Shown here one piece after another: positions 22,286 to 30,788 of a DNA stretch of 33,061 nt (position 1 is its first letter; each line of letters opens with the position of its first letter). Origin of the DNA: Aureimonas sp. AU12 (GTDB taxonomy: Bacteria; Pseudomonadota; Alphaproteobacteria; Rhizobiales; Rhizobiaceae). A program made the position numbers and the translations under genes. The notes beneath the pieces were generated by a model. The model did not search any database. It was not told the DNA's origin and was given only the letters and a program-made list of their open reading frames with translations. The stretch is from the NCBI RefSeq assembly GCF_001463705.1, contig NZ_BBWH01000042.1, forward strand, positions 1 through 33,061, given 5' to 3'.

Positions 22286-23503
22286 ATGGCCCTTCGCGCC
22301 GTTCCCGCCCGCCCCATTCTGGCAGCCCTTGCCCTCGCGCTCCTCGTCTCGAGCGTGCCGCCGGCACCCGCTTTCGCCGAAGGCGCCGCAGCACCTGCCG
22401 CCGCGGCGCCGCAGCCGCCGAGCCTCACCGTGGTCTCGGCCGCACGCCGCGAGATCGTCTCGAAGGTGGTGGTGACGGGGACGCTGACCCCGCGCGAGAC
22501 GGTGATGGTCGGCGCCGATGTCGACGGGCTGCGCATCGAGTCTCTCGCCGTCGACGAGGGCGACACCGTCACGGCGGGCCAGGTGCTGGCGCGCCTCGCC
22601 ACCGATCTCGTGGATGTCGATCTCGCGCGCGCCGACACGCAGATCGCCCGTGCCGCGGCCGCGATCACGCAGGCCACCGCCTTGGTCGACGAGGCGCAGT
22701 CGGCCGCGGTGGAAGCGACCTCCTCGCTCCAGCGCACGCGCTCGCTGAACGAGAAGGGCATCGTCGGGCAGGACATTCTGGACCAGCGCGTGTCCGCGGC
22801 TGCCGCGGCCAACGCGCGCCTCGCCTCGGTGCGCCAGGGCGTGGCGCTGGCAGAAGCCGACAAGGCGAGCGCCGAGGCCGCACGCCGCGAGTTCGCGCTG
22901 CGCCGTGCCAAGGCCGAGATCAAGGCGCCGACCGACGGTCTGGTGCTGGCCCGCACCGCCCGCCTCGGCTCGGTCGTCTCGACTGCCGGCGGGGGTCTCT
23001 TCGAGATCGCCCGCGACGGGCTGATCGAACTCGACGCCGAAGTGTCCGAGAGTGCGCTGAACGCACTGGAAACCGGCCAGAGCGCCGCCGTGGTGCTCGC
23101 GTCGGGCGACGCCATCACCGGACGCATTCGCCTCGTCTCGCCGAAGGTCGATGCAACCACCCGGCTCGGGCGCGTGCGCATCGCGCTGCCGGCCTCGCCG
23201 CTGCTGCGGACCGGCGCCTTCGGGCGCGCCACCGTCGAGACCAAGCGCGCCACCGGCATCGTCCTGCCCCGCACCGCCGTCGTCACCGACGGGCTGAAGG
23301 CCAGCGTCCAGGTGGTAAAGGACGGCGTCGTCGAGACGCGCCCCGTCGAGCTCGGCATCTCCGCCGGCGACGAGGTCGAGATCACTGCTGGCGTCGGCGA
23401 GGGCGAAAGCGTCGTGTCGCTCGCCGGCACCTTCGTGCGCGACGGGGACCGCGTCACCCCGGTCGCCGCCGAACCGGTGAAGACCGTGGAGGCCGCCCGA
23501 TGA
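22286..23503 (+). CDS. RND efflux periplasmic adaptor (membrane-fusion protein)
   Basis: A 405-aa protein starting MALRAVPARPILAALALALL, with a Sec signal peptide (cleavage near AFAEGA) and an Ala/Pro linker. It then has the lipoyl and barrel domains (VVTGTLTPRETVMVGADVDG, LRIESLAVDEGDTVTAGQVL) and an Ala-rich alpha-hairpin (about 110-195). The second lipoyl half (AEIKAPTDGLVLARTARLGS) and membrane-proximal domain (IVLPRTAVVTDGLKASVQVV) follow. It links an inner-membrane RND pump to an outer-membrane channel. There is no lipobox cysteine, so it is soluble periplasmic. GGAG precedes the ATG by 7 nt; an ATG at 22199 overlapping the TetR stop is an alternative. Its stop overlaps the permease start (ATGA). 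Confidence 0.93.
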   Translation: MALRAVPARPILAALALALLVSSVPPAPAFAEGAAAPAAAAPQPPSLTVVSAARREIVSKVVVTGTLTPRETVMVGADVDGLRIESLAVDEGDTVTAGQVLARLATDLVDVDLARADTQIARAAAAITQATALVDEAQSAAVEATSSLQRTRSLNEKGIVGQDILDQRVSAAAAANARLASVRQGVALAEADKASAEAARREFALRRAKAEIKAPTDGLVLARTARLGSVVSTAGGGLFEIARDGLIELDAEVSESALNALETGQSAAVVLASGDAITGRIRLVSPKVDATTRLGRVRIALPASPLLRTGAFGRATVETKRATGIVLPRTAVVTDGLKASVQVVKDGVVETRPVELGISAGDEVEITAGVGEGESVVSLAGTFVRDGDRVTPVAAEPVKTVEAAR

Positions 23504-26500
23504 ACTGGAACATCTCCGGCTGGGCGATCCGCAACCCGGTTCCCCCGATCCTCCTCTTCGTGGTGCTCGTGGCGCTCGGCATCGTCTCCTTCCTGACGCT
23601 GCCGATCACCCGCTTCCCCAATATCGACGTGCCCGTGATCTCCGTCACCGTGACGGAATCGGGCGCCGCGCCCGCCGAACTCGAAACGCAGGTGACGAAG
23701 AAGATCGAGGATGCCGTCGCCGGCGTCACCGGCATCAAGCACATCACCTCCACCGTCACCGACGGCCAGTCGGTGACCGCCGCCGAGTTCCGGCTGGAGG
23801 TCAATTCCGACCGCGCCCTCAACGACATCAAGGACGCCGTCGCCAAGATCCGCTCCGACCTGCCGCGCACGATCGAGGAACCGATCGTCCAGCGCATCGA
23901 AGTCGAGAACCAGTCGATCGTCACCTATGCCGCCTCCTCGCCGGGCCTGACGCCCGAGCAACTCTCCTGGTTCGTCGACGACACGGTGGTGCGCGCGCTG
24001 CAGGGGCTGAAGGGCGTCGGCCGCGTCGAGCGCATGGGCGGCGTCGAGCGCGAGATCCAGGTCCGGCTCGATCCCGACCGCCTCGCCGCGCTCGGCGTCA
24101 CCGCCGCCAACGTCAACGCGCAGTTGCGCTCCACCAATGTCGACCTGTCGGGCGGCCGCGGCGAGTTCGGCGGCCAGGAGCAGGCGATCCGCACGCTCTC
24201 CTCGGCAGCCACCGTGTCCAGCCTCGCCGCCACCAAGATCTCGCTGCCCGGCGGGCGTCAGGTGCGGCTCGAAGAGCTCGGCACCGTCACCGACGCTTAC
24301 GAGGAGCCGCGCTCCTTCGCCCGCCTGGACGGCGAGCCGGTGGTGGCCTTCTCGATCTACCGCGCCAAGGGCGCCAGCGACACGACGGTGGCGGATCTCG
24401 CCAGCGCCAAGGTCGCCGATCTCGGGACGGCGCATCCCGGCGTGCGCTTCACCAGGATCGACGACAGCGTCACCTACACCTACGGCAATTTCGAATCGGC
24501 GATGGAGACGCTCGGCGAGGGCGCGTTCCTCGCCGTCGTCGTGGTGCTGCTGTTCCTGCGCGACTGGCGCGCGACGCTGGTCGCCGCCATCACCCTGCCT
24601 CTCGCGGCGATCCCGACCTTCTGGGCGATGAGCCTCATGGGCTTCTCGCTCAACCTCATCAGCCTTCTCGCGATCACGCTGGTGACGGGCATCCTCGTCG
24701 ACGACGCCATCGTCGAGATCGAGAACATCGAGCGCCATATCGGGATGGGCAAGTCGCCCTACCGCGCCTCGGTCGAGGCCGCCGACGAGATCGGCCTCGC
24801 CGTGATCGCGATCACGCTGACGATCATTGCCGTCTTCGCGCCGGTCTCCTTCATGGGGGGCGTCGCCGGCCAGTATTTCAAGCAGTTCGGCCTCACCGTC
24901 GCGATGGCGGTGTTCTTCTCGCTCCTCGTCGCCCGCCTGATCACGCCGATGCTGGCCGCCTATTTCTTCCGGCGCCCCCAGCACGAGGGGCCGGGCTTCG
25001 CCCGCCTGCTGCGCCGCTACGTGACGATCCTCGCCCCGCTCGCGGGGCTCGCCGTCGGCGCGCTCCTGGCGCTGGCCGCGCTTCCCGGCGCCGATGCCGG
25101 CAACGGGCTCGTCGCCGCGCTCCAGCCTTATGCCGCAAGGCTGCCGGCGATCACCTGGGACCGCGCGGTCGAGCTCGGCCTCGCGATCATCGCGGGCGCC
25201 GCGATCGTCTCGATCCTTCTGGCCTATCTCAACCGGCCGCATCCGCTCGAGCGCCGCGACGGGCCGCTGATGCGCGCCTATACGGGCTTCCTCGGAGCCA
25301 CGGTGCGCTTCCGCTGGCTGACGCTCGCCGTCGGCATCGGGCTCTTCGTCCTGTCGATCAAGGCGATCGCGCTGCTGCCGACGGGCTTCATCCCGAAGGA
25401 GGACGCCTCGCGCGTCGTCGTCTCGCTCGAACTGCCGCCCGGCTCGACGCTGGAGACGACGCGGGCCGTCACCGACCGCGCGGCGGCGAGCCTTCGCGAC
25501 CTGCCGGAGGTGCGCTCGGTGCTCGTGATCGGCGGCTCCTCGCCCACCGGCACGCTGGAGGTGCGCCGCGCCGCGATGACCGTGAACCTGACGCGCAAGT
25601 TCGAGCGCACCCGCAGCCAGGGCGATCTCGAGCCGGTCATCACCGCCAAGCTCGCCGCGATCCCGGATCTTCGCTCCTACTTCGTCAACGATCGCGGCGA
25701 CCGCGAGCTCTCGGTTGGGCTTCTCGGCGCCGACGGCACCGCGGTTTCGGAGGCCGCCGCCAATCTCGAATCGGAGATGCGGCGCGACCCGATCTTCGCC
25801 AACCCATCGGCCATGGCCTCGTTCGCCCGGCCCGAGATCCGCATCCGCCCGCGGCTCGACGAGGCCGCCGATCTCGGCATCGCGCCGGACGCGATCTCCG
25901 AGACCGTGCGCGTCGCCACGATCGGCGATGCCGGCGCCAATCTCGCCAAGTTCAACGTCGGCACGAGGCAGGTGCCGATCCGCGTGCAGCTGGCCGAGAC
26001 CGGGCGCCGCGATCTCGCCACCGTGCGGGGGCTTCGCGTCACCACGGCGTCGGGCGCCTCGGTGCCGCTCGACACGGTGGCCGACATCGGCTTCGGCCAG
26101 GGACCCTCGACGATCGACCGCTACGACCGCGAGCGCCTCGTGAAGGTCGGCACTGCGATGGCGCCGGGCTTCGAGATCGGCGAGGGGTCGCAGCACATCA
26201 TGGCGAGCGAGACCGTACGCGACCTGCCCGCCGGGGTGCGGATCCAGGAGGTCGGCGATGCCGAGATCCAGGCCGAGGTCTTCGCGGGCTTCGCCAGCGC
26301 GATGGGCGCCGGCATCATGATGGTGCTGGTGGTGCTGATCCTGCTCTTCGGCTCGGTGTTCCTGCCCATCACCATCCTCGCCTCGCTGCCGCTCTCGGTC
26401 GGCGGCGTCGTCGGCGCGCTGCTCGTCACCGGCAATGCGGTGTCGATGCCGGTGGTGATCGGCATCCTCATGCTCATGGGCATCGTCACGAAGAACTCGA

Positions 26501-26979
26501 TCATGCTCGTCGACTTCGCGGTGGAACAGGAAAAGCACGGCATGCCCCAGCGCGAGGCGATCATCGATGCCGGGCGCAAGCGCGCGCGCCCGATCATCAT
26601 GACGACGCTGGCGATGGCGGCAGGCATGGTGCCGGCGGCGATGGCGTCCGGAGAGGGCGGCGAGTTCCGCGCGCCGATGGCGATCGCGGTGATCGGCGGA
26701 TTGCTGGTCTCGACGATGCTCTCGCTCGTCTTCATCCCCTCGGTCTACACGCTGATGGACGATCTCAGCCATCTCGTCGGGCGCATCTTCGGGCGGCTGG
26801 TGAAGCCCAACCGGGCCGACGAAGCCGATGCCGAGCCGAATCAGGCAACAACTGCGCCCGCCGGCCACGCGCCTTCCGGCAACGACGACGACCCGTCGTG
26901 GAAGCGCGTCACCGAGTTCCCGGCCCGTGCTGAAAGCGGCCGGTCTCAGCCGCCACAGATGCAGCCGGCGGCCGAGTAG
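23500..26979 (+). CDS. RND efflux permease (HAE-1 type) with extra two-helix insertion
   Basis: An 1159-aa inner-membrane proton/drug antiporter starting MNWNISGWAIRNPVPPILLF. HAE-1 features are visible: PITRFPNIDVPVISVTVTES; GILVDDAIVEIENIERHIGM with the TM4 Asp pair; the TM10 lysine in GILMLMGIVTKNSIMLVDFA; and two large periplasmic porter regions. Family members are usually about 1030-1050 aa. The surplus comes from residues about 508-585, between TM6 and TM7. That segment holds two extra hydrophobic stretches (VTILAPLAGLAVGALLALAA and AVELGLAIIAGAAIVSILLA), and there is also a polar C-terminal tail of about 50 residues. That predicts 14 rather than 12 helices. It is translationally coupled to the adaptor. 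No outer-membrane channel gene is nearby. A strong terminator follows after 16 bp. Confidence 0.95.
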   Translation: MNWNISGWAIRNPVPPILLFVVLVALGIVSFLTLPITRFPNIDVPVISVTVTESGAAPAELETQVTKKIEDAVAGVTGIKHITSTVTDGQSVTAAEFRLEVNSDRALNDIKDAVAKIRSDLPRTIEEPIVQRIEVENQSIVTYAASSPGLTPEQLSWFVDDTVVRALQGLKGVGRVERMGGVEREIQVRLDPDRLAALGVTAANVNAQLRSTNVDLSGGRGEFGGQEQAIRTLSSAATVSSLAATKISLPGGRQVRLEELGTVTDAYEEPRSFARLDGEPVVAFSIYRAKGASDTTVADLASAKVADLGTAHPGVRFTRIDDSVTYTYGNFESAMETLGEGAFLAVVVVLLFLRDWRATLVAAITLPLAAIPTFWAMSLMGFSLNLISLLAITLVTGILVDDAIVEIENIERHIGMGKSPYRASVEAADEIGLAVIAITLTIIAVFAPVSFMGGVAGQYFKQFGLTVAMAVFFSLLVARLITPMLAAYFFRRPQHEGPGFARLLRRYVTILAPLAGLAVGALLALAALPGADAGNGLVAALQPYAARLPAITWDRAVELGLAIIAGAAIVSILLAYLNRPHPLERRDGPLMRAYTGFLGATVRFRWLTLAVGIGLFVLSIKAIALLPTGFIPKEDASRVVVSLELPPGSTLETTRAVTDRAAASLRDLPEVRSVLVIGGSSPTGTLEVRRAAMTVNLTRKFERTRSQGDLEPVITAKLAAIPDLRSYFVNDRGDRELSVGLLGADGTAVSEAAANLESEMRRDPIFANPSAMASFARPEIRIRPRLDEAADLGIAPDAISETVRVATIGDAGANLAKFNVGTRQVPIRVQLAETGRRDLATVRGLRVTTASGASVPLDTVADIGFGQGPSTIDRYDRERLVKVGTAMAPGFEIGEGSQHIMASETVRDLPAGVRIQEVGDAEIQAEVFAGFASAMGAGIMMVLVVLILLFGSVFLPITILASLPLSVGGVVGALLVTGNAVSMPVVIGILMLMGIVTKNSIMLVDFAVEQEKHGMPQREAIIDAGRKRARPIIMTTLAMAAGMVPAAMASGEGGEFRAPMAIAVIGGLLVSTMLSLVFIPSVYTLMDDLSHLVGRIFGRLVKPNRADEADAEPNQATTAPAGHAPSGNDDDPSWKRVTEFPARAESGRSQPPQMQPAAE

Positions 26980-26995
26980 ACGCGGGCTGTCACGG

Positions 26996-27023
26996 AACGC
27001 CGGTCCGCAAGGGCCGGCGTTTT
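26996..27023 (+). terminator. Rho-independent terminator of the RND operon
   Basis: An 11-bp stem (26996-27006 with 27011-27021, one T-G) closed by a GCAA tetraloop and followed by TTTTCGTT. It begins 16 bp after the permease stop. Confidence 0.8.
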
Positions 27024-27113
27024 CGTTCGCGAGGACAAGAGCCACGGTTCTGGACGGGCGATCGGCCTTATCGAAGCCACCGGCCCGGCGTCGATCACGG
27101 GACGTCCTGAAAA

Positions 27114-27142
27114 CCGAAAAGGCGCCTTGAGGGCGCCTTCGG
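27114..27142 (-). terminator. Terminator of the DUF3563 gene
   Basis: Minus strand: CCGAAGGCGCC pairs with GGCGCC(TT)TTCGG around a 5-nt loop and is followed by TTTTC. It ends the 52-aa gene 33 bp upstream. Confidence 0.6.
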
Positions 27143-27174
27143 CATTGGGATGGAGGGTCGGTGTAAACCCCGGA

Positions 27175-27333
27175 TCAGAAGCCGAAACTACGCGGGCGAA
27201 AAATGCCCTGGTCGATTTCGCGCTGGCGGCGCTCGAGGTCGATCAGCGAGGTGGACTCGCTGAGGTAGGCGGCGGCGCGGTCTTCTTCGCGAATGGGTCG
27301 AAAGGCGGAACGGATGCGACGGGTGAGGTTCAT
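27175..27333 (-). CDS. Small DUF3563 family protein
   Basis: A 52-aa protein: MNLTRRIRSAFRPIREEDRA, then AAYLSESTSLIDLERRQREI and DQGIFRPRSFGF. The central YLSESTSLIDLERRQREID block is the DUF3563 signature. The family consists of about 50-residue proteins in alpha- and beta-proteobacteria with no known function. AAGGAG stands 7 nt before the ATG, a textbook ribosome-binding site. A TTGCAA-N17-CATATT promoter lies upstream and a hairpin terminator downstream, so this is a complete monocistronic unit. It lies convergent to the RND operon. Confidence 0.88.
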   Translation of the reverse strand: MNLTRRIRSAFRPIREEDRAAAYLSESTSLIDLERRQREIDQGIFRPRSFGF

Positions 27334-27355
27334 GGGGTAACTCCTTGTTGTTTCG

Positions 27356-27384
27356 AATATGCGGTTTCAGCGTTTTTGTTGCAA
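27356..27384 (-). promoter_or_regulatory. Promoter of the DUF3563 gene
   Basis: Minus strand TTGCAA (27384-27379), 17-bp spacer, CATATT (27361-27356), 23 bp before the ATG; both boxes sit in a locally AT-rich stretch. Confidence 0.55.
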
Positions 27385-27521
27385 CGCAGCATTTCTCATG
27401 GGAGCCATGCGCCTTCGACACGGCTGGACCTGCCCGGGGTCCAGTTCGAAACAAGCTGCCCGGCGTAAGGTCGAGGGATAAAGCGACGGTGCGCGGGACC
27501 TGCCGGCGAGGGACGACGAGC

Positions 27522-27863
27522 ATGACGACACAGCGGGTCTGGATCGACACGAAGGCCGAGGCTCAGTTCTGGAACCTGATGCGCGAGTATGAGGCGGTCG
27601 TGGCGCGGGCGCGTCCCGGGCGCTTCGCGTTGCTGACGCTGGGCGCGCTGCGTGGCAAGCTGGCCTTGCGACGCTCCCACCGCATCGAGGCCGAAGCCAA
27701 GGCGCTCGTCGATCGCTTCACCCGGGCCGCCAACGAGATCGAGCTCGTCACCGAACCGTCGACGATCCGCAATCACCCCGCCCTTCTCATCGCCGCGACG
27801 CTCGCCAACGACACGGGCGCACGACGCACCACCGAGCGAGCGGTCACCGGCACCAAGAGCTGA
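27522..27863 (+). CDS. Hypothetical protein
   Basis: A 113-aa protein starting MTTQRVWIDTKAEAQFWNLM. It has no signal peptide or transmembrane segment. It is mostly helical and basic (EYEAVVARARPGRFALLTLG, LRRSHRIEAEAKALVDRFTR) with a C-terminal LLIAATLANDTGARRTTERA. A GAGGGA site lies about 8 nt upstream. The frame runs open back to 27345, but MTTQ is the likely start. It is divergent from the DUF3563 gene and convergent with the LysR gene. I recognise no family. Confidence 0.6.
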   Translation: MTTQRVWIDTKAEAQFWNLMREYEAVVARARPGRFALLTLGALRGKLALRRSHRIEAEAKALVDRFTRAANEIELVTEPSTIRNHPALLIAATLANDTGARRTTERAVTGTKS

Positions 27864-27867
27864 CGAC

Positions 27868-27880
27868 GGGGCGACGCCCC
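27868..27880. terminator. Short hairpin between convergent genes
   Basis: GGGGC-GAC-GCCCC, a 5-bp stem 5 nt past the stop of the 113-aa gene and upstream of the convergent LysR stop; followed on the plus strand by C-rich sequence, so termination activity is doubtful. Confidence 0.25.
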
Positions 27881-27934
27881 CTTCACCCTCATCCGTGGCC
27901 TGCCTCGAAAAGGTCTGCGGACCCGTCGATCTGC

Positions 27935-28888
27935 TCAGCCCTCCCCAACCGGCGCGTCCCGCGCCGGACCGTCCGGACCCGGCGCCGCCCCTTCGATCAG
28001 GGGACGAAGCGCGCCGATGCCCGCGGCGAGATGATCGAGCAGCACGCGGATGCGCGCGGCATGGCGCAGATCCGGATGGGTCAACAGCCAGAGATCGGTG
28101 GCAAAGCTCGGCTCGGGCGCCGCCAGCCGCCGCAGCGCCGGGCGGACGTCGCCGACGAAACAGGGCAGATGCGCCAGCCCCAGGCCCGCCTCCACCCCTT
28201 CGGCAAGCCCCAGCACGGAATCGACGCGGTAACCGATGCGCTCGGCGGGAACGTTGGCAGCGGCAAAGCGCGCGACCTTCATGCCCGCCAGACTGTCACC
28301 GAGCGAGAGCCACGGCCGGTCGAACCGTGCAGGGCCCGCCGGCACCTCACCGGGCAGGTCCGTCCATCGCCCGTAGAGCGCCCAGGCGATGGACGCCACC
28401 TTGCGCCCCACCAGCGTCTCGGGCGGCCGGTCGGCGGCGCGGATGGCGATATCGGCATCGCGCTTCGACAGGTTCAGCGCGGAATTGCCGAGCACCACCT
28501 CCACCCGCACATCGGGACAGGCGGCGCGGAAGCTGGCGAAGAGCGGCGTCAGGAGATGCACGAGCAGCGAATCGTTCGTCGCGACCCGCACCTCGCCGCG
28601 CGGGCTCGGCTCGCGCCCGGCCAACCGCAGCGTCACCGCATCGACATCGTCGCCGATGCGCCGGGCAAGCGCGGCCAGTTCCTCCCCCGGCCCGCTCGGC
28701 ACGAGGCTGGCGCCCCGGCGCTCGAACAATGCGAAGCCCAGCGCGGCTTCGACCTGGCGCAGGCGCCGGAACACGGTGGAATGCGCGAGACCCAAACGCG
28801 CTGCCGCCGCCGGCAGCGTGCCGGCCTCCGCCACCGCTCGGATCAGGCGGTAGTCGTCCCAGCTCAGCGTCTCGACGGGATCGGGCAT
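27935..28888 (-). CDS. LysR family transcriptional regulator
   Basis: A 317-aa regulator starting MPDPVETLSWDDYRLIRAVA. The N-terminal winged HTH is clear: AEAGTLPAAAARLGLAHSTV and FRRLRQVEAALGFALFERRG. A linker and a periplasmic-binding-like effector domain follow (GEVRVATNDSLLVHLLTPLF, SKRDADIAIRAADRPPETLV, AEGVEAGLGLAHLPCFVGDV). GAGAGG precedes the ATG by 5 nt. It is divergent from the ring-cleaving dioxygenase gene, with GCAAT-type repeats in the shared 198-bp region. By the usual LysR logic it activates that gene in response to an aromatic ligand. Confidence 0.92.
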   Translation of the reverse strand: MPDPVETLSWDDYRLIRAVAEAGTLPAAAARLGLAHSTVFRRLRQVEAALGFALFERRGASLVPSGPGEELAALARRIGDDVDAVTLRLAGREPSPRGEVRVATNDSLLVHLLTPLFASFRAACPDVRVEVVLGNSALNLSKRDADIAIRAADRPPETLVGRKVASIAWALYGRWTDLPGEVPAGPARFDRPWLSLGDSLAGMKVARFAAANVPAERIGYRVDSVLGLAEGVEAGLGLAHLPCFVGDVRPALRRLAAPEPSFATDLWLLTHPDLRHAARIRVLLDHLAAGIGALRPLIEGAAPGPDGPARDAPVGEG

Positions 28889-28986
28889 CGAACCTCTCGT
28901 ACGGCAGCGGAACATGCGCCCGGATACGGCAGGGGAATATCGCAATGCCGGAACGGCAATGCAAGCCGCGCTCCTGCAAACGCTCC

Positions 28987-29002
28987 ATTGCAATACTGCA
29001 AT
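28987..29002. promoter_or_regulatory. Inverted repeat in the LysR-dioxygenase intergenic region
   Basis: ATTGCA-ATAC-TGCAAT, a perfect 6-bp-arm inverted repeat and candidate LysR box, 85 bp before the dioxygenase start. Two further GCAAT half-sites occur at 28942-28946 and 28956-28960 around the small inverted repeat TGCCG-GAA-CGGCA. Confidence 0.45.
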
Positions 29003-29086
29003 CAGTTTCTCGTGTCTTTGGACCCCCATCGCGCTTATCTCAGCAGGGAACGAGAGGCATCCAGCCCTCAGCGAGGGAGTTCTCCC

Positions 29087-30034
29087 ATGACCCACGGCAT
29101 CCATCACGTCACGGCCATCGCCGGCCCCGCCAGCCGCAATGTCGGCTTCTACACGCGCACGCTCGGCCTGCGGCTGGTGAAGCGCACGGTCAACTTCGAC
29201 GATCCCGGTACGTGGCATCTCTACTACGGCGACGAGACGGGCTCGGCGGGCACGATCCTCACCTTCTTCCCGTGGGAGCACGTGGCGCCCGGCCGGCTCG
29301 GCGTCGGCGAGACGCAGGAGACCGTGTTCCGGGTGCCCGAGGGTTCGATCGGTTTCTGGACGCATCGCTTCATCGCCCACGGCGTCGCCCATGAGGCGCT
29401 GGAGAAGCGCTTCGGCGAGACCGTCCTCACCTTCCGCGATCCCGACGGGATGCGCCTGGCGCTCATTGCCGTGCCCGGCATCGAGAGCGAGAGCGGCTGG
29501 AGCGCCGGCGACGTTCCGGCAGAGCATGCGATCCGCGGTTTCCATTCGGTCAGCCTCCTCGTCGAGGACAGGGAGCCCACCGGCGCCGTTCTCACCGACG
29601 TGCTGGGCTTCCGGCAGATCGGCGAGGAGGGAACGACGACGCGCTTTCGCACCGAACAGGGCGGAATCGGCGGCACCGTGGACATCCGCGCCGTCGGCGG
29701 CTTCCTCAAGCCCCGGCCGGGCGGCGGCTCGGTGCATCACGTCGCCTTCCGCGCCGCCGACGACGCGGCGCAGGCCGCGATGGTGCGCCGGCTCGCCGAG
29801 AACCACCGCATCGGCACGACCGAGCAGAAGGACCGCAACTACTTCCGCTCGGTCTATTTCCGCGAGCCCGGCCACGTGCTGTTCGAGATCGCCACCGACA
29901 GTCCCGGCTTCGCGGTGGACGAGCCGGTCGCGACCCTCGGCACGGCTCTGAAGCTGCCCGGGGGACTGGAGCTTCAGCGAAGCCGCATCGAGGCGGTGCT
30001 GCCCGATCTCGGCGACACCGGTCTCGCCGCCTGA
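29087..30034 (+). CDS. MhqO-like ring-cleaving dioxygenase (glyoxalase/VOC fold)
   Basis: A 315-aa protein with two VOC modules, starting MTHGIHHVTAIAGPASRNVG. Module one has FYTRTLGLRLVKRTVNFDDP and TWHLYYGDETGSAGTILTFF. Module two has IRGFHSVSLLVEDREPTGAV, GGSVHHVAFRAADDAAQAAM, YFRSVYFREPGHVLFEIATD. Histidines H6/H7, SVHHVAF and the glutamate of HVLFEIATD are the expected metal ligands of the family. Relatives (Bacillus MhqO, the catechol/hydroquinone-inducible dioxygenases) open or detoxify aromatic diols. GGGAG lies 8 nt before the ATG. It is followed by an MhqD-like hydrolase, so the pair reproduces the MhqO-MhqD partnership but under a LysR rather than a MarR-type regulator. Confidence 0.9.
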   Translation: MTHGIHHVTAIAGPASRNVGFYTRTLGLRLVKRTVNFDDPGTWHLYYGDETGSAGTILTFFPWEHVAPGRLGVGETQETVFRVPEGSIGFWTHRFIAHGVAHEALEKRFGETVLTFRDPDGMRLALIAVPGIESESGWSAGDVPAEHAIRGFHSVSLLVEDREPTGAVLTDVLGFRQIGEEGTTTRFRTEQGGIGGTVDIRAVGGFLKPRPGGGSVHHVAFRAADDAAQAAMVRRLAENHRIGTTEQKDRNYFRSVYFREPGHVLFEIATDSPGFAVDEPVATLGTALKLPGGLELQRSRIEAVLPDLGDTGLAA

Positions 30035-30050
30035 GGCCACCAATATCGAA

Positions 30051-30084
30051 GAGGCGGGGCGGGGTGCGATCCCCGTTCCGCCTC
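30051..30084 (+). other. 14-bp intergenic hairpin between dioxygenase and hydrolase genes
   Basis: 30051-30064 pairs with 30071-30084 (14 bp, two G-T pairs) around TGCGAT. It occupies the 84-bp gap of the operon and is not followed by a T-run. It may stabilise the upstream mRNA segment or attenuate the downstream gene. Confidence 0.55.
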
Positions 30085-30118
30085 GAGCACTCGTCTTGCG
30101 CCGTCAGGAGACCCCGTT

Positions 30119-30736
30119 ATGAGTTCCCCTCTCTCCCATATCCACCGCTTCTCTCCCGCGTCCGGCGATCTCGAGCGTCCGCCGCTTCTCCTCCTGCACG
30201 GAACCGGCGGCGACGAGGCCGACCTCCTGCCGATCGGAGCCATGGTGGCGCCCGGCGCGGCGCTCCTGTCGCCTCGCGGGCAGGTTCTCGAAAACGGCAT
30301 GCCGCGCTTCTTCCGACGCCTCTCCGAGGGCGTGTTCGACGAGGACGACCTGCGCCGGCGGGCCGGCGATCTCGCGGGCTTCGTCGACGAGGCGCGCGCG
30401 GACTACGACCTTCCCGCCCCGGTGGCGCTCGGCTTTTCGAACGGCGCCAACATCGCCGCGGCGATGCTCCTGCTGCACAGCCGAGTGCTGGCCGGCGCCG
30501 TGCTGCTGCGCGCCATGGTGCCGCTGGCGGTGCCACCCGCCGCCGATCTTGCGGGCAAGCCCGTCCTGATCCTGTCCGGCGCGATGGACCCGATCATCCC
30601 CGCGGACAACGCCGCGCGTCTCGCCGCGATGCTGCGCGAGGCCGGCGCCATCGTCGAGCACCGCATCCTCCCCGGCGGTCACGGCCTCGGCCAGGCCGAC
30701 ATCGCGCTGGCCAAGGACTGGCTGGCGGCGCTCTGA
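30119..30736 (+). CDS. MhqD-like alpha/beta hydrolase (phospholipase/carboxylesterase family)
   Basis: A 205-aa alpha/beta hydrolase starting MSSPLSHIHRFSPASGDLER. The oxyanion region is PLLLLHGTGGDEADLLPIGA. The nucleophile elbow is GFSNG with S107, the acid D157 in LSGAMDPIIP, and the base H188 in PGGHGLGQADIAL, giving a complete catalytic triad. The size and the FSNGANIA signature match the MhqD/YvaK-type esterases induced with ring-cleaving dioxygenases in quinone stress; the natural ester is unknown. AGGAGA precedes the ATG. It is 84 bp downstream of the dioxygenase gene and convergent with nagA. Confidence 0.88.
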   Translation: MSSPLSHIHRFSPASGDLERPPLLLLHGTGGDEADLLPIGAMVAPGAALLSPRGQVLENGMPRFFRRLSEGVFDEDDLRRRAGDLAGFVDEARADYDLPAPVALGFSNGANIAAAMLLLHSRVLAGAVLLRAMVPLAVPPAADLAGKPVLILSGAMDPIIPADNAARLAAMLREAGAIVEHRILPGGHGLGQADIALAKDWLAAL

Positions 30737-30788
30737 GGCGCCTCAGACCGGAGCACGGCGGCAAGGGTCCGAGCGAATGCATTCCGCT

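Noticed and set aside
21802-27045. 1747-codon open frame on the minus strand opposite the RND operon
   Set aside because: It is antisense to three clearly recognised genes; its sequence is Arg/Asp/Gly/His-rich repetition typical of high-GC antisense frames, with no domain.
27127-27468. 113-codon plus-strand frame over the DUF3563 gene
   Set aside because: The minus strand has a recognisable DUF3563 protein with ribosome-binding site, promoter and terminator; the plus frame is its shadow.
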